Of a DNA stretch of 64,000 bases, positions 41,101 through 55,100 are shown in pieces. The DNA is from Caprella mutica (taxonomy: Eukaryota > Arthropoda > Malacostraca > Amphipoda > Caprellidae): assembly GCA_947561585.1 (NCBI GenBank), contig CANNZV010003171.1, positions 24 through 64,023 on the forward strand, in the 5' to 3' direction. The translations under genes and the position numbers were made by a program. Each line of letters begins with the position of its first letter. Within the stretch, counting starts at the first letter, position 1. The notes beneath the pieces were generated by a model that did not search any database, was not told the origin of the DNA, and was given only the letters and a program-made list of their open reading frames with translations.

Positions 41101-44100
41101 TCTGTATGAAGATCCTTTGCTGAAGATGGATCCTTTGTTGCAGATAGATCTTTTAATGAAGATAGATCCCTTATTGTAGATAGATATTTTGCTGTAGATA
41201 GATCCTTTATTGTAAATAGATCCTTTGCTGTAGATAGATCCCTCGCTGTAGATTGATCATATGATGTAGATTGATCCTTGAGTGTAGATAGATACTTCGC
41301 TGTAGATAGACACTTTCCTGTAGATAGATCCTTTGCTGTAGATTGATCTTTTGCTGTAGATAGATCCTTTACTGTAGATATATTCTTTGCTGTAGATAGA
41401 TTCTTTCTTTTAGATAGATCCTTTGCTGTTGATAGATTCTTTGCTGTTGATAGATTCTTTGCTAAACATAGATTCTTTACTGTAGATAGATTCTTTGTTG
41501 TAGATAGATCCTTTGCTGTGGACAGATCCTTTGCAGTAAATAGACCCTTTACTGTAGATAGATCCTTTGCTGTAGATAGATTCTTTTTTGTAGATAGATC
41601 CTTTACTGTCGATAGATCCCTTGCTGTAGATAGATCCTTTGATGAAGATAGATGCTTTGCTGTAGATAGATCCTCTGCTGTAGATAGATCCTTTACTGTA
41701 GATAGATCCTTTACTGTAGATATATTCTTTGCTGTAGATAGATTCTTTCTTTTAGATAGATCCTTTGCTGTTGATAGATTCTTTGCTGTTGATAGATTCT
41801 TTGCTAAACATAGATTCTTTACTGTAGATAGATTCTTTGTTGTAGATAGATCCTTTGCTGTGGACAGATCCTTTGCAGTAAATAGACCCTTTACTGTAGA
41901 TAGATCCTTTGCTGTAGATAGATCCTTTGCTGTAGATAGATCTTTCGCTGTAGATATATCGTTTGTTATAGATAGATCCTTTGCTGTAGATAGATCCTTT
42001 ACTATAGATAGATCCCTTGCTGTAGATACAACCTTTGCTGTAGATAGATCCTTCACTGTAGATATAACTTTTGCTGTAGATAGATCCTTTACTGTAGAAA
42101 GATTCTTTGCTGTAGATAGGTTCTTTGTTGTAGATATATCCTTTGCTATAGATAGATCTTTTGTAGTAGATAGATCATTTATCGTAGATAGATCCTTTGC
42201 TGTAAATAGATCTAAGATCCTTTGCTATAAATAAATTAATAAATCCTTCGCCGTAGATAGATCCTTTGCTGTAGATAGATCCTTTGCTGTAGATAAATCT
42301 TTGCTGTAGATAGATCCCATACTGTAAATAGATCCCTTACTGTAGATAGATCCTTTGCTGTAGATTGATTTTTTTGCTGTAGATTGATCCTTTGCTGTAG
42401 ATAGATCCTTTGCTGTTTATAGATTCTTTGCTGAACATATATTCTTTGCTGTTGATAGATTCTTTTTTGTAGATAGATCCTTTACTGTCGATAGATCACT
42501 TGCTGTAGATAGGTTCTTTGATGTAGATAGATGCTTTGCTGTAGATAGATCCTTTGTTGTAGATAGATTCTTTACTGTAGATATATTCTTTGCTGTAGAT
42601 AGATTCTTTATTGTATATAGTTTTTTTGCTGTAGATAGATTCTTTGCTGTTGATAGATTCTTGGCTGAACATAGATTCTTTACTGTAGATATATTCTTTG
42701 CTGTAGATAGATTCTTTATTGTATATAGTTTTTTTGCTGTAGATAGATCCTTTGCTGTTGATAGATTCTTGGCTGAACATAGATTCTTTGCTGTAGATAG
42801 ATTCTTTGTTGTAGATAGATCCTTTGCTGTGGACAGATCCTTTGCAGTAAATAGATCCTTTACTGTAGATAGATCCTTTGCTGTAGATGGATCCTTTGCT
42901 GTAGATAGATCCTTCGCTGTAGATCTATCGTTTGTTGTAGATAGATCCTTTGCTGTAGATACATCCTTTACTGTAGATAGATCCCTTGCTGTAGAAAAAT
43001 CTTTATTGTAGATAGATCCTTCACTGTAGATAGATCTTTTGCTGTAGATAGATTCTTTACTGTAGATAAATTCTTTGCTGTAGATAGGTTCTTTGTTGTA
43101 GATGGATCCTTTCCTGTAGATAGATCTTTTGTTGTAGATAGATCATTTATCGTAGATAGATCCTTTGCTGTAAATAGATCTAAGATCCTTTGCTATAAAT
43201 AAATTAATAAATCTTTTGCCGTAGAGAGATCCTTTGCTCTAAATAGATCCTTCGCTGTAGATGAATCCTTTTCTTTAGATAGATTCTTTTCTATAGATAG
43301 ATCCTTTACTGTAGATAAAACCTTTGCTGTAGATAGATCCCATACTGTAAATAGATCCTTTGCTGTAGAGAGATCCTTTGCTGTAAAAAGATCCTCTGCT
43401 GTAGAAAGATCATCTGCTGTAAATAGATACTTTGCAGTAGAAAGATCCTTTGCTGTTGACAGATCTTTCGCTGTTGAAAGATCCTTTGGTGTAGATGGAT
43501 TCTTTGCTGTAGATAGATCCCCTACTATAGATAGATCACTTTGCTGTAGATAGATCATTTGCTGTAGATAGATCCTTTAGTGTAGATAGATATTTTGTTG
43601 TAGATAGATCTTTTATTGAAAATAGATCCTTTGCTGTAGATAGATCCCTTGCTGTAGATCGATCATATGATGTAGATAGATACTTTACTGTAGATAGATC
43701 CTTTGCTGTAGATAGACACTTTCCTGTAGATAGATCCATTGCTGTAGACAGATCCTTTGCAAAATATAGAACTTTTGCTGTTAATAGATCTTTTGCTGTA
43801 GATAGATCCTTTGCTGTTGATAGATCCTTAACTGTAGATGGATCATTTGCTGTATATAGTTCCTTTACTGTAGATAGATCCTTTGCTGTAGATTGATCTT
43901 TTGCTGTAGATTGATCTTTTGCTGTAGATTGATCCTTTGCTGTAGATAGATCCTTTGCTGTTTATAGAATCTTTGCTGAACATACACTCTTTTAAGCTGT
44001 AGATAGATTCTTTGTTGTAGATAAATCCTTTGCTGTGGACAGATCCTTTGCAGTAGATAGATCCTTGAATGTAGATAGATCCTTTGCTGTAGATGGATCC

Positions 44101-47100
44101 TTTGCTGTAAATAGATCCTTTGCTGTCGATAGATCCCTTGCTGTAGATAGATCCTTTGCTGTAGATAGATGCTCTGCTGTAGATAGATCCTTTGCTGTAG
44201 ATAGATCCTTTACTGTTGATATATTCTTCGCTGTAGATAGATTCTTTGTTGTAGATGGATCGTTTGCTGTAGATAGATCCTTTGTAGTAGATAGATCCTT
44301 TACTGTAGATAGATCCTTTGCTGTAGATAGATCCTTCGCTGTAAATGTATCCTTTGGCTGTATAGAGTTCCTTTACTGTAGATATATCCTTTGATGTAGA
44401 TTGATCTTTTGCTGTAGATAGATCCTTTGCTGTAGATAGATTCTTTGCTGTAGATAGATATTTTGCTGTAGATAGATCACATATTGTAGATAGATCCTTA
44501 GCTGAAGATAGATCCTATGCTGTAGAAAGATCCTTTGCTGAAGATAGATCCTTTTCTGAAGATAGATACATTACTGTAGATAGATCACTTATTGTAGATA
44601 GATCCTTTGCTGTAGATAGATCCTATTCTGTATGAAGATCCTTTTCTGAAGATAGATCCTTTGTTGTAGATAGATCCTTTAATGCAGATAGATCCCTTAT
44701 TGTAGATAGATATTTTGCTGTAGATAGATTCTTTTTTGTAGATAGATCCTTTACTGTCGATAGATCCCTTGCTGTAGATAGATCCTTTGATGTAGATAGA
44801 TGCTTTTCTGTAGATAGATCCTCTGTTGTAGATAGATCCTTTACTGTAGATAGATCCTTTACTGTAGATATATTCTTTGCTGTAGATAGATTCTTTGTTT
44901 TAGATAGATCCTTTGCTGTTGATAGATTCTTTGCTGTTGATAGATTCTTTGCTGAACATAGATTCTTTACTGTAGATAGATTCTTTGTTGTAGATAGATC
45001 CTTTGCTGTGGACAGATCCTTTGCAGTTAATAGATCCTTTACTGTAGATAGATCCTTTGCTGTAGATAGATCCTTTGCTGTAGATAGATCCTTCGCTGTA
45101 GATATATCGTTTGTTGTAGATAGATCCTTTGCTGTAGATAGATCCTTTACTATAGATAGATCCCTTGCTGTAGATAGAACCTTTGCTGTAGATAGATCCT
45201 TCACTGTAGATATATCTTTTGCTGTAGATAGATTCTTTACTGTAGATAGATTCTTTGCTGTAGATAGGTTCTTTGTTGTAGTTATATCCTTTGCTGTAGA
45301 TAGATTCTTTTTTGTGGATAGATCCTTTACAGTTGATAGATCCCTTGCTGTAGATAGATCCTTTGATGTAGATAGATACTTTTCTGTACTTATATCCTTT
45401 GCTGTAGAGAGATCCTTTACTGTAGATATATTCTTTGCTGTAGATAGATTCTTGATTGTAGATAGTTTTTTTGATGTAGATAGATCCTTTGCTGTTGATA
45501 GATTCTTTGCTGAACATAGATTCTTTGCTGTAGAAAGATTCTTTGTTGTAGATAGATCCTTTGCTGTGGACAGATCCTTTGCAGTAAATAGATCCCTTGC
45601 TGTAGATAAATCTTTGTTGTAGATAGATCCTTCACTGTAGATAGATCTTTTGCTGTAGATAGATCCTTTACTGTAGATAGATTCTTTGCTGTAGATAGGT
45701 TCTTTGTTGTAGATAGATCCTTTCTTGTAGATAGATCTTTTATAGTAGATAGATCATTTATCGTAGATAGATCCTTTGCTGAAAATAGATCTAAGATCCT
45801 TCGCTATAAATAAATTAATAAATCCTTTGCCGTAGAGAGATCCTTTGCTGTAAGTAGACCCTTCGCTGTAGATTAATCATTTTCTTTCGATAGATCCTTT
45901 TCTGTAGATAGATCCTTTACTGTAGATAGATCCCCTACTATAGATAGATCACTTTGCTGTAGATAGATCATTTGCTGTAGATAGGTCCTTTAATGTAGAT
46001 AGATATTTTGTTGTAGATAGATCTTTTATTGAAAATAGATCCTTTGCTTTAGATAGATCCCTTGCTGTAGATTGATCATGTGATGTAGATAGATCCTTTT
46101 CTGTAGACAGATCCTTTGCCGTGGATAGACACTTTCCTTTAGATAGATCCTTTGCTGTAGACAGATCCTTTGTAAAATATAGAACTTTTGCTGTTAATAG
46201 ATCTTTTGCTGTAGATAGATCCTTTGCTGTTGATAGATCCCATACTGTAAATAAATACTTTACCGTAGATAGATCCTTTGCTGTAGATTGATCTTTTGCT
46301 GTAGATTGATCCTTTGCTGTAGATAGATCCTTTGCTGTTTATAGATTCTTTGCTGAACATATATTCTTTGCTGTTGATAGATTCTATTTTGTAGATAGAT
46401 CCTTTACTGTCGATAGATCCCTTGCTGTAGATAGATCCTTTGATGTAGATAGATGGGATGCTGTAGATAGATCCTTTGCTGTAGATAGATCCTTTACTGT
46501 AGATATATTCTTTGCTGTAGATAGATTCTTTATTGTAGATAGTTATTTTGCTGTAGATAGAACCTTTGCTGTTGATAGATTCTTTGCTGAACATAGATTC
46601 TTTGCTGTAGATAGATTCTTTGTTGTAGATAGATCCTTTGCTGTGGACAGATCCTTTGCAGTAAATAGATCCCTTTCTGTAGATAAATCTTTGTTGTAGA
46701 TAGATCCTTCACTGTAGATAGATCTTTTGCTGTAGATAGATTCTTTACTGTAGATAGATTCTTTGCTGTAGATAGGTTCTTTGTTGTAGATAGATCCTTT
46801 CCTGTAGATAGATCTTTTGTAGTAGATAGATCATTTATCGTAGATAGATCCTTTGCTGTAAATAGATCTAAGATCCTTTGCTATAAAAAAATTAATAAAT
46901 CTTTTGCCGTAGAGAGATCCTTTGCTGTAAATAGATCCTTCGCTGTAGATGAATCCTTTTCTTTAGATAGATTCTTTTCTGTAGATAGATCCTTTACTGT
47001 AGATAAAACCTTTGCTGTAGATAGATCCCATACTGTAAATAGATCATTTGCTATAGAGAGATCCTTTGCTGTAAAAATATCCTCTGCTGTAGAAAGATCA

Positions 47101-50100
47101 TCTGCTGTAAATAGATACTTTGCAGTAGAAAGATCCTTTGCTGTTGACAGATCTTTCGCTGTAGAAAGATCCTTTGGTGTAGATGGATTCTTTGCTGTAG
47201 ATAGATCCCCTATTGTAGATAGATCACTTTGCTGTAGATATATCATTTGCTGTAGATAGATCCTTTAATGTAGATGGATATTTTGTTGTGGATAGATCTT
47301 TTATTGAAAAAAGATCCTTTGCTGTAGATAGATCCCTTGCTGTAGATTGATCATATGATGTAGATAGATCCTTTACTGTAGATAGATCCTTTGCTGTAGA
47401 TAGACTCTTTACTGTAGATAGATCCTTTGCTGTAGACAGATCCTTTGCAAAATATAGAACTTTTGCTGTTAATTGATCTTTTGCTGTAGATAGATCATTT
47501 GCTGTTGATAGATCCTTAACTGTAGATGGATCATTTGCTGTATATAGTTCCTTTACTGTAGATAGATCGTTTGCTGTAGATTGATCTCTTGCTGTAGATT
47601 GATCTTTTGCTATAGATTGATCCTTTGCTGTAGATAGATCCTTTGCTGTTTATAGATTCTTTGCTGAACATATACTCTTTTAAGCTGTAGATAGATTCTT
47701 TGTTGTAGATAGATCCTTTGCTGTGGAGAGATCCTTTGCAGTAGATAGATCCTTGACTGTAGATAGATCCTTTGTTGAAGATGGATCCTTTGCTGTAGAT
47801 AGATCCTTTGCTGTCGATAGATCCCTTGCTGTAGATAGATCCTTTGCTGTAGATAGATGCTTTGCTGTAGATAGATCCTTTGCTGTAGATAGATCCTTTA
47901 CTGTAGATATATTCTTTGCTGTAGATAGATTCTTTGTTGCAGATTGATCGTTTGCTGTAGATAGATCCTTTGTAGTAGATAGATCATTTACTGTAGATAG
48001 ATCCTTTGCTGTAGATAGATCCTTCGCTGTAAATGTATCCTTTGGCTGTATAGAGTTCCTTTACTGTAGATATATCCTTTGATGTAGATTGATCTTTTGC
48101 TGTAGATAGATCCTTTGCTATAGATAGATTCTTTGCTGTAGATAGATCCTTTGCTGTAGATAGATCACATATTGTAGATAGATCCTTTGCTGAAGATAGA
48201 TCCTATGCTGTAGAAAGATCCTTTGCTGAAGATAGATCCTTTTCTGAAGATAGATACATTACTGTAGATAGATCACTCATTGTAGATAGATCCTTTGCTG
48301 TAGATAGATCCTATTCTGTATGAAGATCCTTTGCTGAAGATGGATCCTTTGTTGCAGATAGATCTTTTAATGCAGATAGATCCCTTATTGTAGATAGATA
48401 TTTTGCTGTAGATAGATCCTTTATTGTAAATAGATCCTTTGCTGTAGATAGATCCCTCGCTGTAGATAGATCCTTTACTGTAGATATATTCTTTGCTGTA
48501 GATAGATTCTTTCTTTTGGATAGATCCTTTGCTGTTGATAGATTCTTTGCTGTTGATAGATTCTTTGCTAAACATAGATTCTTCACTGTAGATAGATTCT
48601 TTGTTGTAGATAGATCCTTTGCTGTGGACAGATCCTTTGCAGTAAATAGACCCTTTACTGTAGATAGATCCTTTGCTGTAGATAGATTCTTTTTTGTAGA
48701 TAGATCCTTTACTGTCGATAGATCCCTTGCTGTAGATAGATCCTTTGATGAAGATAGATGCTTTGCTGTAGATAGATCCTCTGCTGTAGATAGATCTTTT
48801 ACTGTAGATAGATCCTTTACTGTAGATATATTCTTTGCTGTAGATAGATTCTTTCTTTTAGATAGATCCTTTGCTGTTGATAGATTCTTTGCTGTTGATA
48901 GATTCTTTGCTAAACATAGATTCTTTACTGTAGATAGATTCTTTGTTGTAAATAGATCCTTTGCTGTGGACAGATCCTTTGCAGTAAATAGACCCTTTAC
49001 TGTAGATAGATCCTTTGCTGTAGATAGATCCTTTGTTGTAGATAGATCTTTCGCTGTAGATATATCGTTTGTTATAGATAGATCCTTTGCTGTAGATAGA
49101 TCCTTTACTATAGATAGATCCCTTGCTGTAGATACAACCTTTGCTGTAGATAGATCCTTCACTGTAGATATAACTTTTGCTGTAGATAGATCCTTTACTG
49201 TAGAAAGAGTCTTTGCTGTAGATAGGTTCTTTGTTGTAGATATATCCTTTGCTATAGATAGATCTTTTGTAGTAGATAGATCATTTATCGTAGATAGATC
49301 CTTTGCTGTAAATAGATCTAAGATCCTTTGCTATAAATAAATTAATAAATCCTTCGCCGTAGATAGATCCTTTGCTGTAGATAGATCCTTTGCTGTAGAT
49401 AAAACCTTTGCTGTAGATAGATCCCATACTGTAAATAGATCCCTTACTGTAGATAGATCCTTTGCTGTAGATTGATTTTTTTGCTGTAGATTGATCCTTT
49501 GCTGTAGATAGATCCTTTGCTGTTTATAGATTCTTTGCTGAACATATATTCTTTGCTGTTGATAGATTCTTTTTTGTAGATAGATCCTTTACTGTCGATA
49601 GATCACTTGCTGTAGATAGGTTCTTTGATGTAGATAGATGCTTTGCTGTAGATAGATCCTTTGTTGTAGATAGATTCTTTACTGTAGATATATTCTTTGC
49701 TGTAGATAGATTCTTTATTGTATATAGTTTTTTTGCTGTAGATAGATCCTTTGCTGTTGATAGATTCTTGGCTTTACATAGATTCTTTGCTGTAGATAGA
49801 TTCTTTGTTGTAGATAGATCCTTTGCTGTGGACAGATCCTTTGCAGTAAATAGATCCTTTACTGTAGATAGATCCTTTGCTGTAGATGGATCCTTTGCTG
49901 TAGATAGATCCTTCGCTGTAGATCTATCGTTTGTTGTAGATAGATCCTTTGCTGTAGATACATCCTTTACTGTAGATAGATCCCTTGCTGTAGAAAAATC
50001 TTTATTGTAGATAGATCCTTCACTGTAGATAGATCTTTTGCTGTAGATAGATTCTTTACTGTAGATAGATTCTTTGCTGTAGATAGGTTCTTTGTTGTAG

Positions 50101-52130
50101 ATGGATCCTTTTCTGTAGATAGATCTTTTGTTGTAGATAGATCATTTATCGTAGATAGATCCTTTGCTGTAAATAGATCTAAGATCCTTTGCTATAAATA
50201 AATTAATAAATCTTTTGCCGTAGAGAGATCCTTTGCTCTAAATAGACCCTTCGCTGTAGATGAATCCTTTTCTTTAGATAGATCCTTTTCTGTAGATAGA
50301 TCCTTTACTGTAGATAAAACCTTTGCTGTAGATAGATCCCATACTGTAAATAGATCCTTTGCTGTAGAGAGATCCTTTGCTGTAAAAAGATCCTCTGCTG
50401 TAGAAAGATCATCTGCTGTAAATAGATACTTTGCAGTAGAAAGATCCTTTGCTGTTGAAAGATCTTTCGCTGTTGAAAGATCCTTTGGTGTAGATGGATT
50501 CTTTGCTGTAGATAGATCCCCTACTATTGATAGATCACTTTGCTGTAGATAGATCATTTGCTGTAGATAGATCCTTTAGTGTAGATAGATATTTTGTTGT
50601 AGATAGATCTTTTATTGAAAATAGATCCTTTGCTGTAGATAGATCCCTTGCTATAGATCGATCATATGATGTAGATAGATCCTTTACTGTAGATAGATCC
50701 TTTGCTGTAGATAGACACTATCCTGTAGATAGATCCATTGCTGTAGACAGATCCTTTGCAAAATATAGAACTTTTGCTGTTAATAGATCTTTTGCTGTAG
50801 ATAGATCCTTTGCTGTTGATAGATCCTTAACTGTAGATGGATCATTTGCTGTATATAGTTCCTTTACTGTAGATAGATCCTTTGCTGTAGATTGATCTGT
50901 TGCTGTAGATTGATCTTTTGCTGTAGATTGATCCTTTGTGTAGATAGATCCTTTGCTGTTTATAGAATCTTTGCTGAACATATACTCTTATAAGCTGTAG
51001 ATAGATTCTTTGTTGTAGATAAATCCTTTGCTGTGGACAGATCCTTTGCAGTAGATAGATCCTTGACTGTAGATAGATCCTTTGCTGTAGATGGATCCTT
51101 TGCTGTAGATAGATCCTTTGCTGTCGATATATTCTTCGCTGTAGATAGATTCTTTGTTGTAGATGGATCGTTTGCTGTAGATAGATCCTTTGTAGTAGAT
51201 AGATCCTTTACTGTAGATAGATCCTTTGCTGTAGATAGATCCTTCGCTGTAAATGTATCCTTTGGCTGTATAGAGTTCCTTTACTGTAGATATATCCTTT
51301 GATGTAGATTGATCTTTTGCTGTAGATAGATCCTTTGCTGTAGAGAGATTCTTTGCTGTAGATAGATATTTTGCTGTAGATAGATCACATATTGTAGATA
51401 GATCCTTAGCTGAAGATAGATCCTATGCTGTAGAAAGATCCTTTGCTGAAGATAGATCCTTTTCTGAAGATAGATACATTACTGTAGATAGATCACTTAT
51501 TGTAGATAGATCCTTTGCTGTAGATAGATCCTATTCTGTATGAAGATCCTTTTCTGAAGATAGATCCTTTGTTGTAGATAGATCCTTTAATGCAGATAGA
51601 TCCCTTATTGTAGATAGATATTTTGCTGTAGATAGATTCTTTTTTGTAGATAGATCCTTTACTGTCGATAGATCCCTTGCTGTAGATAGATCCTTTGATG
51701 TAGATAGATGCTTTTCTGTAGATAGATCCTCTGCTGTAGATAGATCCTTTACTGTAGATAGATCCTTTACTGTAGATATATTCTTTGCTGTAGATAGATT
51801 CTTTGTTTTAGATTGATCCTTTGCTGTTGATAGAATCTTTGCTGTTGATAGATTCTTTGCTGAACATAGATTCTTTACTGTAGATAGATTCTTTGTTGTA
51901 GATAGATCCTTTGCTGTGGACAGATCCTTTGCAGTTAATAGATCCTTTACTGTAGATAGATCCTTTGCTGTAGATAGATCCTTTGCTGTAGATAGATCCT
52001 TCGCTGTAGATATATCGTTTGTTGTAGATAGATCCTCTGCTGTAGATAGATCCTTTACTATAGATAGATCCCTTGCTGTAGATAGAACCTTTGCTGTAGA
52101 TAGATCTTTTGTAGTAGATAGATCATTTAT
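38200..52130. repeat. 7.2-kb higher-order repeat zone of the satellite
   Basis: Marker words recur at fixed distances. TCCTTTGGCTGTATAGAGTT lies at 40,824, 44,350, 48,038 and 51,258. CTTTTAAGCTGTAG-type junctions (TAAG) lie at 40,467, 43,993, 47,681 and 50,991. Steps of 3,526 and 3,688 bp alternate, giving a 7,214-bp composite unit; the next step is shortened to about 3.2-3.3 kb. ORF pairs such as 39,667-40,032 and 46,881-47,246 are offset by exactly 7,214 bp. Confidence 0.85.
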
Positions 52131-55100
52131 CGTAGATAGATCCTTTGCTGTAAATAGATCTAAGATCCTTTGCTATAAATAAATTAATAAATCCTTCGCC
52201 GTAGATAGATCCTTTGCTGTAGATAGATCCTTCGCTGTGGATAAAACCTTTGCTGTAGATAGATCCCATACTGTAAATAGATGCTTTACTGTAGATAGAT
52301 CCTTTGCTGTAGATTGATTTTTTGCTGTAGATTGATCCTTTGCTGTAGATAGATCATTTGCTGTTTATAGATTCTTTGCTGAACATATGTTCTTTGCTGT
52401 TGATAGATTCTTTTTTGTAGATAGATCCTTTACTGTCGATAGATCCCTTGCTGTAGATAGGTTCTTTGATGTAGATAGATGCTTTGCTGTAGATAGATCC
52501 TTTGCTGTAGATAGATTCTTTACTTTAGATATATTCTTTGCTGTAGATAGATTCTTTATTGTATATAGTTTTTTTGCTGTAGATAGATCCTTTGCTGTTG
52601 ATAGATTCTTGGCTGAACATAGATTCTTTGCTGTAGATAGATACTTTGTTGTAGATAGATCCTTTGCTGTGGACAGATCCTTTGCAGTAAATAGATCCTT
52701 TACTGTAGATAGATCCTTTGCTGTAGATGGATCCTTTGCTGTAGATAGATCCTTCGTTGTAGAAATATCGTTTGTTGTAGATAGATCCTTTGCTGTAGAT
52801 AAATCCTTTACTGTAGATAGATCCCTTGCTGTAGAAAAATCTTTATTGTAGATAGATCCTTCACTGTAGATAGATCTTTTGCTGTAGATAGATCCTTTAC
52901 TGTAGATAGATTCTTTGTAGTAGATAGATCATTTATCGTAGATAGATCTTTTGCTGTAAATAGATCTAAGATCCTTTGCTACAAATAAATTAATAAATAC
53001 TACGCCGTAGATAGATACTTTGATGTAGATAGATCCTTTGATGTAGATAGATCCTTCGCTGTTGATAAAACCTTTGCTGTAGATAGATCCCATACTGTAA
53101 ATAGATCCTTTACTGTAGATAGATCCTTTGCTGTAGATTGATCTTTTGCTGTAGATTGATCCTTTGCTGTAGATAGATCCTTTGCTGTAGAGAGATCCTT
53201 TACTGTAGATATATTCTTTGCTGTAGATAGATTCTTGATTGTAGATAGTTTTTTTGATGTAGATAGATCCTTTGCTGTTGATAGATTCTTTGCTGAACAT
53301 AGATTCTTTGCTGTAGATAGATTCTTTGTTGTAGATAGATCCTTTGCTGTGGACAGATCCTTTGCAGTAAATAGATCCCTTGCTGTAGATAAATCTTTGT
53401 TGTAGATAGATCCTTCACTGTAGATAGATCTTTTGTTGTAGATAGATCCTTTACTGTAGATAGATTCTTTGCTGTACATAAGTTCTTTGTTGTAGATAGA
53501 TCCTTTCCTGTAGATAGATCTTTTGTAGTAGATAGATCATTTATCGTAGATAGATCCTTTGCTGTAAATAGATCTAAGATCCTTTGCTATAAATAAATTA
53601 ATAAATCCTTTGCCGTAGAGAGATCCTTTGCTGTAAGTAGATCCTTCGCTGTAGATGAATCATTTTCTTTAGATAGATCCTTTTCTGTAGATAGATCCTT
53701 TACTGTAGATAGATCCCCTACTATAGATAGATCACTTTGCTTTAGATAGATCATTTGCTGTAGATAGATCCTTTAATGTAGATAGATATTTTGTTGTAGA
53801 TAGATCTTTTATTGAAAATAGATCCTTTGCTTTAGATAGATCCCTTGCTGTAGATTGATCATATGATGTAAATAGATCCTTTAATGTAGATAGATATTTT
53901 GTTGTGGATAGATCTTTTATTGATAATAGATCCTTTGCTGTAGATAGATCCCTTGCTGTAGATTGATCATATGATGTAGATAGATCCTTTACTGTAGATA
54001 GATCCTTTGCTGTAGATAGACACTTTCCTGAAGATAGATCCTTTGCTGTAGACAGATCCTTTGCAAAATATAGAACTTTTGCTGTTAATAGATCTTTTGC
54101 TGTAGATAGATCCTTTGCTGTTGATAGATCCTTAACTGTAGATTGATCATTTGCTGTATATAGTTCCTTTACTGTAGATAGATCATTTGCTGTAGATTGA
54201 TCTTTTGCTGTAGATTGATCTTTTGCTGTAGATTGATCCTTTGCTGTAGATAGATCCTTTGCTGTTTATAGATTCTTTGCTGAACATATACTCTTTTAAG
54301 CTGTAGATAGATTCTTTGTTGTAGATAGATCCTTTGCTGTGGACAGATCCTTAGCAGTAGATAGATCCTTGACTGTAGATAGATCCTTTGCTGTAGATGG
54401 ATCCTTTGCTTTAGATAGATCCTTTGCTGTCGATAGATCCCTTGCTGTAGATAGATCCTTTGCTGTAGATAGATGCTTTGCTGTAGATAGATCCTTTGCT
54501 GTAGATAGATCCTTTACTGTAGATATATTCTTTGCTGTAGATAGATTCTTTGTTGTAGATGGATCGTTTGCTGTAGATAGATCCTTTGTAGTAGATAGAT
54601 CATTTACTGTAGATGAGGATCCCACACTTTAAATAGATCCTTTACCGTAGATAGATCCTTTGCTGTAGATGGATCCTTTGCTGTAGATAGATCCTTCGCT
54701 GTAGATATATCGTTTGTTGTAGATAGATCCTTCACTGTAGAAAGATCTTTTGCTGTAGATAGATTCTTTACTGTAGATAGATTCTTTGCTGTAGATAGGT
54801 TCTTTGTTGTAGATGGATCCTTTCCTGTAGATAGATCTTTTGTAGTAGATAGATCATTTATCGTAGATAGATCCTTTGCTGTAAATAGATCTAAGATCCT
54901 TTGCTATAAATAAATTAATAAATCTTTTGCCGTAGAGAGATCCTTTGCTGTAAATAGATCCTTCGCTGTAGATGAATCCTTTTCTTTAGATAGATTCTTT
55001 TCTGTAGAAAGATCCTTTACTGTAGATAAAACCTTTGCTGTAGATAGATCCCATACTGTAAATAGATCCTTTGCTGTAGAGAGATCCTTTGCTGTAAAAA

